Positions 31,108 through 38,990 of a DNA stretch of 64,000 bases are shown in pieces (positions within the stretch are counted from its first letter, which is position 1; every line of letters begins with the position of its first letter). The stretch comes from Aureobasidium sp. EXF-3400 (Eukaryota > Ascomycota > Dothideomycetes > Dothideales > Saccotheciaceae), in contig SWBL01000005.1 of assembly GCA_024195585.1 (NCBI GenBank), forward strand, positions 1 to 64,000, given 5' to 3'. Under the pieces are notes generated by a model. That model made no database searches, was not told the origin of the DNA, and saw only the letters and a program-made list of their open reading frames with translations. Both the position numbers and the translations under genes were made by a program.

Positions 31108-32402
31108 TTAATCATACCAGATGGCATTCATGCCAAAGCCAGGCTCTTTGACATCGCAGTGAGCGACACGGCCAAGGAACTCTTCGTTCCATCTGTAGAT
31201 TTCAATGAAGCCCTTCTCATCATCGGTCAAAGCCAGCCATTCATCACTCCAAGGGCAAGGGCTGACAGCATTGGAGTGGCCACCACTGGTAGGTGTAGGG
31301 TTGAGACAGATCTGGCGCTCAATGTCACCGGACTCGGACAGCTTAAATGCTGCAATGTATCCAGTCAGATCTGGAGAGTTTGATCGAGATGTCGCAAACA
31401 GGTATTTGCCGCTGGACGAGAGGAAAACAACATCTGAGCGGTACATCTTGGGGTAAATTTCCTGATGGCCTGTTATCTATGTTAGTGATTTAGGTTTTTG
31501 ACCAGACCCATTTGTGTTTCTTACCTGGAGGAACAAGAGGGTAGATCTTGTTGGTATAGACGGGCATATGTGTCTCCTCATCGATAGAGTAGACTCCAAG
31601 TCTGTTGCCACCTTCCATCAAGGCGTAGAGGTACTTTCCACTGGGTGCCATCTCAACCCAACGTGGGTGATCACCTGCTGCCGGAGCATCGACACTGCCA
31701 ATAGTAGTCATGTGTCCAGTTTCTGGGTCCTTCTTATGGCACCAGACTCTGTTCGCCCACATATCGGCAGAGTAGAGGTAAGTTTCCGTAGGGTCGAAGA
31801 CCATGCCATGGATAGCTGTTTGCGGACAATAGTCGTAGTTCTGAATGTTCTCTTTCAGACTTCCCTTGTCGTTCACAGAGAAGACGTTGCCTGAGCCAGC
31901 ATGGTCGTAGAAAGGGTTACCGTACACATTATACGGGGGTTTCTTGCCTGCCAGAACAAAAATTGCACGAGTCTTTGTGTCTGCTTGAGAAGCCTTAGGG
32001 TCGTGTTCCATAGAGAAAGAGGCAGTGTGCTCGATCTCTGTCGGACTCTTGACCGAGAAACTGTTCCACTTCTTCATAGCAGCTCCGTAAATAGTCTTTC
32101 TCGCATGCTGACATCTGTGTTAGCATTTTTATTATAAGCTATTTTGGCCAGTTGTTTGCACGCACGTCGAAGGTCATCCATGAGATGGGTTCATCTTTAG
32201 GAATCTCGGTTCTCTTGACCAACTTCAAGGTCAAGGCCTCGTCGTCGAATTGAAAAGTAAAAATGGCACCTGGAGGTGTCCAGGTGCCTACCATCAAATG
32301 GTGGAGCATTTTATGGTGATTAGATGTCGAGAGGGCACGCTTTGCAGAACCTGGTACCTGGATCAACGGACTCACGATCTTGCTTTGCAGTCTCCGGAAC
32401 AT
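31108..32402 (-). CDS. 3-carboxy-cis,cis-muconate lactonizing enzyme (CMLE), beta-ketoadipate pathway
   Basis: Three exons: 32166-32402, 31525-32107 and 31108-31469; 393 aa. Introns 58 and 55 bp; splicing restores MTFDHARKTIYGAAMKKW and PPGHQEIYPKMYRSD. The core (from the Met encoded at 32309) begins MLHHLMVGTWTPPG and is the seven-bladed propeller of eukaryotic CMLE. Strong marks are DEPISWMTFD, IHGMVFDPTETYLYSADMWAN, GDHPRWVEMAPSGKYLYALMEGGN, GGHSNAVSPCPWSDEWLA and the C-terminus EPGFGMNAIWYD. It converts 3-carboxymuconate, formed by ring cleavage of protocatechuate, to a carboxymuconolactone. Family members are normally about 365 aa; the start at 32402 adds 31 residues free of Asp and Glu and rich in Arg, Lys and Ser, resembling a mitochondrial presequence. 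The start at 32309 (362 aa) remains possible. Confidence 0.92.
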
Positions 32403-32872
32403 GAGACACAGAAGCTGTCTACAAGGTTGACCACAAGATTGGAATTATTGTTGCTCTGGCGAGAACGGAGTCTCGGGAGAAGACCACGGCAAACGACCGG
32501 GGAGTGTGGGGTCCACTCACGGCTCCGAGCACGGCAGAGTCGATTGACCGAGAACTGTGTGCTCATGGAGCATACAAACCACATTTGTGAAGTAAAGTTG
32601 CTCTAATGATGATCCAGATTGGGATGTCTCTAGCTAGATAGTTGCCGTTTGGTTTGAATCCAGAAGTTGGTGCACACGACCGCCTTCGCGCGAGTCACTT
32701 TCTGGCATTGATTCTTCGGTGTCCCTCCGTAAAGATGACCCCACTTGTCAAGCAACTCAATTATATAAAGCTAGAGGCCTTTCCTCCAACAAGGAGCTCT
32801 TGCACTCGCTATCTCTCACCCAAATCACTACCACCTTTAACAAGAAGCTTCAAGTCAACCCATCGATTCAAC
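32403..32872. promoter_or_regulatory. Divergent promoter, CMLE / CMD-family gene, with TATA box
   Basis: 470 bp between divergent starts. TATATAAAG at 32762-32770 lies about 103 bp upstream of the ATG at 32873 and points toward the CMD-family gene. It supports the ATG at 32873 over the in-frame ATG at 32735, which lies before the TATA box. Shared control of the two pathway genes is plausible. Confidence 0.55.
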
Positions 32873-33472
32873 ATGCGCATCCCGTACGCACCCAAGGAGC
32901 CAGCAGCCGATGCATCAGAGTCGACGAAAGCTGTTTACGAGCGCATTACCGAACGCAGAAAGCCACGTCCTCTTCTGCCACTAGACCTGGCACTGTTGCA
33001 CAACACTGCCATCGCCGACGGCTGGAACAGTCTGCTCGGAGCAGTGCGATCAAAGACATCACTCAACCCTGGCTTGATGGAGATGGCTGTGAGCCGTATT
33101 GCGGTACTCAACAAAGCGACATTCGAGTGGAACGCTCACGCCCCACTGGCGCTCAAAGGAGGCCTGTCGCGAGCCTCGCTGGATCTTGTGCGTACTGCAG
33201 CAGTCTTCCCTGTAGGTGGTAGGGAAAAGACCAAGGAAGAGCAAGAGACATTCAGTGACGAGGAATGGGCAGTGTTGTGCTACACCGACCAAGTCACCAA
33301 GAACGTCGAGGTGGAAGACCATGTGTTCGATGGGCTCAGGAAGCTCTTGGGCGACACAGGAATCATGGAGATGACGGCGACGGTGGCGACATACAACATG
33401 GTCAGCAGGTTCCTCGTAGCCATGAACGTGGGAGAGAAGAATGGCACCGAGATTGTGATGCCTGAGCAATAG
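32873..33472 (+). CDS. Carboxymuconolactone decarboxylase (CMD/AhpD-like) family protein
   Basis: Single exon, 199 aa. All-helical CMD fold: LPLDLALLHNTAIADGWNSLLGAV, then SLNPGLMEMAVSRIAVLNKATFEWNAHAPLALKGGLS. The E-W-x-x-H-x-P-x-A-x-x-x-G string is the active-site helix of the decarboxylase-type branch, which lacks the Cys-x-x-Cys of AhpD peroxidases. The C-terminal half repeats the helical hairpin (DEEWAVLCYTDQVTKNVEVEDHVFDGL, MEMTATVATYNMVSRFLVAMNV). Bacterial CMD decarboxylates 4-carboxymuconolactone. Fungal relatives have varied or unknown substrates, but location head-to-head with CMLE argues for a role in the same route. No presequence from this start. Downstream and on the same strand lies the ADCK-type gene, 206 bp away. 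Confidence 0.86.
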   Translation: MRIPYAPKEPAADASESTKAVYERITERRKPRPLLPLDLALLHNTAIADGWNSLLGAVRSKTSLNPGLMEMAVSRIAVLNKATFEWNAHAPLALKGGLSRASLDLVRTAAVFPVGGREKTKEEQETFSDEEWAVLCYTDQVTKNVEVEDHVFDGLRKLLGDTGIMEMTATVATYNMVSRFLVAMNVGEKNGTEIVMPEQ

Positions 33473-33678
33473 ATAGCTAGCTGCTTCATGTTGGATTATG
33501 ACGGCTGTAAACAGAGCACAAAATGTTATGTTGATAATGCACAAAGATGGACCCAATCGTCGGGCAACGCCGGAGATCGGCTGGGTAGGCGTCTCGGTCG
33601 TTAGCGTCATGCAAGTCAAGTCCAGGGTCCCTCCAGTTTTTCGACGAGGCGGCAGGACATGATCCAAGACACAATGCG

Positions 33679-35424
33679 ATGAACGGGACGTCTGCATGGG
33701 CACGATTGTTCAGGAGTGCGGCGAGTCGGACGCCGTGGCTCTCGCGACCAGCCTCACACCGAACTTGGACTTCCCCTATCCGCCCTACTGATGCCCTCAA
33801 GCAGCGCGCATATGCCACAGAGGCCGCTCCACCGAGGGCCACCAAGTCCCGGAGACGCCTGTATATCGTCAGCGGCATTATCGTAGCTGCTGCCGGTGCT
33901 GTTGCCGTGAGCGATGATGCCCGCTACATCTGGATCGCTGCCCGACGTACTGGAAGGGTTGTTGGCGCTCTCGCTCTCAACATCAACGACTACCGCCGCA
34001 CTCTCAACCAACACGATGTCCTGCCCGAGTCCGAATACCAGGCTCTTCTCAGGAACTGTCACCAGCGCTGCGCTGATCGTACCCTGATTGTATTGCAAAA
34101 GAATGGCTCCATATTCGTCAAGTTGGGACAGCATCTTAGCAGCATGAACTACCTCCTGCCTTCCGAATGGTGTGATACTTTCATTCCATTGCAAGATCAA
34201 TGCCCTGTGTCCTCGATGGAAAGTGTCGAGGCCATGGTCCTCAAGGACACTGGCAACACTCTGTCGCACTACTTCTCCGAATTCGAGACGACTCCAATTG
34301 GTGCGGCCTCGCTGGCTCAAGTCCACCGTGCTACCCTGCGCGAAACCGGCGAACTTGTTGCTGTCAAGGTTCAGCATCCTGCTCTCGACGAATGGGCTGC
34401 TCTCGACTTGGCTCTTACCAGATTCACCTTCCGTACCCTTAAGCGTTTCTTCCCGGAGTACGACCTGACTTGGCTAAGTGACGAGATGGACCAGAGTTTG
34501 CCAAAAGAGCTGGATTTCGCTCTCGAGGGCTCCAACGCCGAACTTGCTCGCAAGTACTTTGCCCAGGTCGCATATCTCCCTGTCATTATTCCTAAAGTCC
34601 ACTGGGCTCAGCGTCGCATTCTTGTCATGGACTATGTTACTGGTCGTAGGCCCGACGACCTTGCCTATCTTGACGCCAACAACATCGATCGCGACGAAGT
34701 CTCGGCTGCCCTTGCCCGTATCTTCAACGAGATGATCTTTGGCAAAGATGCCCCTTTGCATTGCGATCCTCATGGCGGCAATATCGCTATTCGCCTAAAC
34801 ACTTCTAGACGTGCCCCTAACAACTTCGACGTTGTTCTCTACGACCATGGTCTTTATCGTATTCCTGACAACTCTCTTCGTCGTAGCTACGCCAAGCTAT
34901 GGCTGGCTGTTCTGGATGCCGATGAGCCCCGTATGCGCCAATACGCAAAAGAGGTAGCCGGCATCAATGACGAACAATTCCCTCTATTCGCTTCTGCAAT
35001 CACTGGCCGCGATTACCGCGTCGTCACAAAGAGCGTTGCGACTTCTAGGACAGATGAGGAGAAAGAGGCCATTTCAGACGCGCTAGGCGATGGTATGCTT
35101 GAGCAGCTAGTTCAGCTCTTGGGCCAGGTGCCCCGTGTCATCCTTCTTATCCTCAAGACCAATGATCTTACGCGCAGTCTTGATGAGAATCTGCACACTC
35201 GCCAAGGACCCGTCCGCACATTTATGATTCTCGCGCGCTACGCCGCTCGTGCAGTTTACGAAGAGAAGATGGAGCTACTGGCCGCTGCTGGATTTGGTCC
35301 TAGAAGGCTTTGGCGTAGATTCGCCGCCTGGGTCGACTTTGCTCGCATCGAGTTTAAGCTCTCTGCATTCGAGATGTGGCTCAACATCAAGAGATTGTTG
35401 GGCATGCAGCCCACGATCATCTAG
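33679..35424 (+). CDS. Mitochondrial ADCK/UbiB-family atypical kinase (Cqd2/Mcp2-like)
   Basis: Single exon, 581 aa. Residues 1-50 look like a mitochondrial presequence (RLFRSAASRTPWLSRPASHRTW, no acidic residues). A TM segment follows at about 61-79 (LYIVSGIIVAAAGAVAV). The UbiB-specific KxGQ motif is at 148-151 (VKLGQ), in a helix before the Ala-rich nucleotide loop GAASLAQVH (208-216). VAVKVQHP carries the ATP lysine. The catalytic loop HCDPHGGNIAI and the metal-binding segment VLYDHGLYR complete the fold. UbiB proteins are linked to coenzyme Q production and distribution. The inner-membrane anchor plus the sequence LSSMNYLLPSEWCDTFIPLQDQCP fits the ADCK1/Mcp2 (Cqd2) branch rather than Coq8, which has a different A-loop (AAAS) and N-terminus. 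Confidence 0.9.
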   Translation: MNGTSAWARLFRSAASRTPWLSRPASHRTWTSPIRPTDALKQRAYATEAAPPRATKSRRRLYIVSGIIVAAAGAVAVSDDARYIWIAARRTGRVVGALALNINDYRRTLNQHDVLPESEYQALLRNCHQRCADRTLIVLQKNGSIFVKLGQHLSSMNYLLPSEWCDTFIPLQDQCPVSSMESVEAMVLKDTGNTLSHYFSEFETTPIGAASLAQVHRATLRETGELVAVKVQHPALDEWAALDLALTRFTFRTLKRFFPEYDLTWLSDEMDQSLPKELDFALEGSNAELARKYFAQVAYLPVIIPKVHWAQRRILVMDYVTGRRPDDLAYLDANNIDRDEVSAALARIFNEMIFGKDAPLHCDPHGGNIAIRLNTSRRAPNNFDVVLYDHGLYRIPDNSLRRSYAKLWLAVLDADEPRMRQYAKEVAGINDEQFPLFASAITGRDYRVVTKSVATSRTDEEKEAISDALGDGMLEQLVQLLGQVPRVILLILKTNDLTRSLDENLHTRQGPVRTFMILARYAARAVYEEKMELLAAAGFGPRRLWRRFAAWVDFARIEFKLSAFEMWLNIKRLLGMQPTII

Positions 35425-36878
35425 TAGTAAAGATTGTATGGCGTTTGATATTTGAGCGACGGCGTTTTATTCTTGTAATTGTGCGTGCAAATTGGATTGG
35501 GAGTTCCTCATTGCGGTGGTGTTTTATAGACTTTGGCCTTGGTCTTGTAGATATCCAAGAGATCACTTCATTCATGTTTCTACTCCTTCACCTTCGACGC
35601 AAGCATCTGGACGTAAACCAGTTAACCAAGAGGGTCAAAACTGAGACAGACTTACTCTTTGCAAGCCTCTTTTATACTTGACCTCATACAAGTCATGGAG
35701 AAGTCGGCGGCACAGGTCCGGGGTAATCTGTTTCAGCACGAACCGCGAGAAACAGATTGGATTTCAAGCAAGGTTCAACCCCTGATTGTTTGTTCTTGGC
35801 TCCTTCGTACCTCAAGTTGCGACCCACCATGCGTTTCAGAACTGCAGCGGCTAGCAGACACAAGATACATGTTCCAGATTTTCAAGGACTGCAGATGAGC
35901 GAGTGCCCGCGGAAGCAAAGTGTAAAAGTTTTGGTGGTGAGACGACTACCACGCTTGGCTCTAAACAATAGATTGAGGATGACTATGGACATCGTAAACA
36001 TGAATACAGACAGTATCCGATCTTGCGAGAGTTCTCGTCTCGGCAAGACAAGATACTCGAAACACTTGGCTATGGGGCCAAGGCGGCAAAGTGCGAGAAT
36101 GAAAGAGATTGATACATTGTACGACCTCAACACCGCCTGGCTCAATGAGTGTGAGCATGCGAGACGGTTGTTTGCCATGTGCCCAGGACTACATTCTGGT
36201 TCGATAAGTCTCGAGACTTCGAAACAATCCAGGTTGATACAGGCAACGTGCTCGGTGACGACCGTGCCAATAGGGATCGCTGACGTGCCGAGCCGTCGCA
36301 GATGTCAGTCACTCTTTGAATAGCGGCAATGCAAACAGCAAGGACCCGATGGTTTACGGTACTTTGATGCACTCAATGCGCTGCTGAACGAGAACGCCCC
36401 GTGCGCACCTACCTCACCAAGACTTGTCTTGCCCCTTGGGTTTGGGCCTTTGTCCTAAACAATAACCAGAGACCCATTGGTGTGTAAGCGAACGCGGGTG
36501 TTTAAAGTATTCAGGACCAGGGATGTAAAGTGACTGTCGTCTGTGTGTACATACAAATGTACTGTTTCGCCCTCATCTAAGGGGATCGGCTTCCTCTCCT
36601 TTCACGTCCCATCGCCGCTTCTCTTTTTGTTTTGTGCTCTTTCCATTCTCACTCTTCGCGCAGTGAAGGACAGCTTCATTGTTGCGTAGACGTTGACTGC
36701 TTTGGTTCAGTCACTTTCACTCTTTTCTTCCACTCTTTTCTTCCACTCTTTTCTTCCACTCTTTTCTTCCACTCTTTTCTTCCACTCTTTTCATCCACTC
36801 TTTTCTGATAATTTGTCTCGGCATTCGACAAGACTCACAATTGACCATCCGCTCATTACCATTCCGCTTCTGACCAAG
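35425..36878. other. 1.45-kb spacer with 13-bp pyrimidine tandem repeat near the protease gene
   Basis: No gene recognised. The largest frame (35757-36323) starts at TTG and has no family features. The last 170 bp are strongly pyrimidine-rich on the plus strand and include a 13-bp tandem repeat (36718-36807). Confidence 0.5.
36718..36807 (+). repeat. 13-bp tandem repeat (CACTCTTTTCTTC), about 7 units
   Basis: Five identical units of CACTCTTTTCTTC run from 36718 to 36782. A sixth has one T-to-A change (36783-36795) and a seventh is partial (36796-36807). It ends 71 bp upstream of the protease ATG at 36879, so it is likely in the core promoter or 5' leader. The strand bias (all pyrimidine but one A) is typical of fungal CT-box promoters, but the regular unit is unusual. 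Confidence 0.9.
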
Positions 36879-38546
36879 ATGCACCGTCTTTTCGCTCTTC
36901 TTCTAGTAGCCATCTTGGCCACGGTTGCGCTGGCCGCACCAACCGCCAAACAAACCTCTTCAAACACACTCTCGAAGCGCTCTTTCATCGTGCCTCGTAT
37001 CCGCAAGACTAGATACATCCGCAAACCTGCTGAGGCCATGGCTCGCGCCTACCGCAAGTATGGCTGGTCAATGACCACTCCAGACGGATCTCCCTGGGCT
37101 GCTGACTTCAACGCTGGAACCAATGTGGGCCTCGGCGCAGACGCTTCTTCCACCTCCAGCGTTGCTGGCAACGATCGTCACACTGCCTCACAGGCCAGAC
37201 CCTTTACCGACTTCAAGACCTGGCTCTATGCAACTTTCTCGTGGGGATTCACGACTCCAGGTGCTTCCTCCGCTCCTGCTCCATCTGCTGCTGCTTCGTC
37301 GGCTGCTGCTCCATCTGCTGCTGCTCCATCCGCAGCTGCTTCGTCGGCTGCTGCCTCTTACGCCACCTCTTATGCCGCTGCTGCAACTTCGGAGGCTGCT
37401 TATTACACTGCTGCTACTTCGTGGGCTGCTTCTTCTGTCGTTGCTTCTTCTTCTGTGGCTGCTCCTACTGCCGCTTCCTCGCCGGCTCCCGCTGCCAACG
37501 CTGACGATGAAACCGGAGAGGTGGCCGCTACGCCTGCTGACAACGGCGCCGAATATCTTTCTCCTGTTACCATCGGTGGCCAGAAACTCAACCTGAATTT
37601 TGATACCGGCTCTTCAGACTTGTATGTGTAGCCAAGCTCGCAGAAGACATGACACGATGCTGACAACTTTGTTAGATGGGTCTTCAGTACCGCTCTTTCC
37701 AGCTCTGAGATCGGACAGCACAGCGCCTTCAACCCTTCAAAGAGCTCATCTTACCAAGAACTTCAAGGTTGCAGCTTCAGCCTCTCATACGGTGACGGCA
37801 GTGGTGCTGCAGGTGTTGTGGGTACTGATACTGTCGATATCGGCGGTGCAACTGTAACTCGTCAAGCCATCGAACTGGCCACTTCCGTGTCGAGCGCTTT
37901 CGTCTCAGACGCCGACTCGGATGGTCTTGTCGGCCTTGCATTCTCAAATCTCAACTCGGTGTCGCCTACACCTCAAAAGACGTTCTTCGACAACATCATG
38001 TCTGAGCTGGCCCAGCCCGTGTTTACAGCATGTCTGGACCTTGATGGAAGTGGAACGTACGAATTCGGCACCATCGACTCTTCCAAGTTTACGGGCGACT
38101 TGCAGTTCACGCCTGTAAATGCAGCCTCTGGGTTCTGGCAGTTCGACAGTAGCTGCTACAGCATTGGTGGCAAAACTTACAACAGAACTAACGCCTCACC
38201 TGCCATTGCCGACACTGGTACCAGTCTGCTGCTGCTTGATCCCGAGGTTGTTCAAGCATACTATTCTCAAGTCCCAAGCGCCAGCTATGATAGCACTGTT
38301 GGTGGCTACACATATGATTGTTCGGAAAACCTGCCTGATTTCGCAGTGGCTGTCGGAGAAAGTTATATGGCTAACATCCCTGGCTCGGGTATCACATTCT
38401 CTCCAGTAGACTCGAAGACTTGCTTCGGTGGTATTCAGAGCAACTCGGGCAGTGACGTCCAAATCTTTGGCGACGCGTTGCTCAAGCACCATTTCGTTGT
38501 GTTCCACGGAGAGTCGAACCTTCTGGGCATGGCTGCCAAGGCTTAG
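36879..38546 (+). CDS. Secreted pepsin-like aspartic protease (A1 family) with Ala/Ser linker
   Basis: Two exons: 36879-37621 and 37676-38546; 537 aa; 54-bp intron inside the first active-site motif. The start is the ATG at 36879, giving a signal peptide (HRLFALLLVAILATVALA). The frame stays open upstream through the tandem repeat, but that part is non-coding in character. A Kex2-like KR site is at 33-34. A propeptide runs to about 75. Residues from about 121 to 215 are a low-complexity Ala/Ser/Pro linker. The catalytic domain begins near 228 (YLSPVTIGGQKLNLNFDTGSSD). Active Asp242 is in DTGSS and Asp427 in ADTGTSLLLLD; YGDGSGAAGVVGTD is the flap. It resembles aspergillopepsin/penicillopepsin but is longer than the usual roughly 400 aa because of the linker. 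Acid protease secreted or wall-bound; no GPI signal seen. Confidence 0.92.
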
Positions 38547-38990
38547 TGGATGTAGGAGGATTATGGACAAATGAAGACATAGCTAGTGACAGTAATGCAA
38601 GAGTCTCTTGGTAGCCAACGGTGTTAATGATAAGTGAAGAATAGAGAGAGGTGTATGGCTGGACGAGCCCCATTAGCGGGCCGGCTTATCATGTAGCTGG
38701 GGTATGATTGGTTGAGCGGCTACGAGGTAACTGGGCCGATAACGCAAAGCATATGTGTGAGGTTAAGAAACACCACTGTTTGTCAGCATGTCATTGAGGC
38801 ACAGGATGCTGAGGGCTACGAACAAGTCACTAGTTAGAAGCAGTTGCTTTGTCGCTCGCCGACAATAATCAAAACTCGCCAATCTATCGGGTGCCCCGTT
38901 ACCAAACAAGTCCTCGGAGACAAGCATCACCCACCGCGGGGTATCTAGGAATCGATCAGCGGCAATCCCTATGACAGTTCTGTGAAGTCG
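38547..38990 (+). promoter_or_regulatory. Promoter/leader of the Zn2Cys6 factor with a minimal uORF
   Basis: 444 bp between the protease stop and the transcription factor start. A four-codon upstream frame ATG ACA GTT CTG TGA (38971-38985) ends five bases before the main ATG at 38991. If the transcript includes it, it would reduce initiation at the main start. Confidence 0.45.

Noticed and set aside
32735..32872. Upstream in-frame ATG that would give the CMD-family protein a 46-residue basic N-terminus
   Set aside because: The TATA box at 32762-32770 lies downstream of this ATG, so the transcript should begin after it. The start at 32873 matches the family.
35757..36323. 188-codon open frame after the ADCK-type gene
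   Set aside because: Starts at TTG, has no recognisable domain, and a competing minus-strand frame covers much of the same DNA. Not supported as a gene.
36693..36878. N-terminal extension of the protease through the 13-bp repeat
   Set aside because: The frame is open only because the pyrimidine repeat has no stops. The signal peptide begins at 36879.
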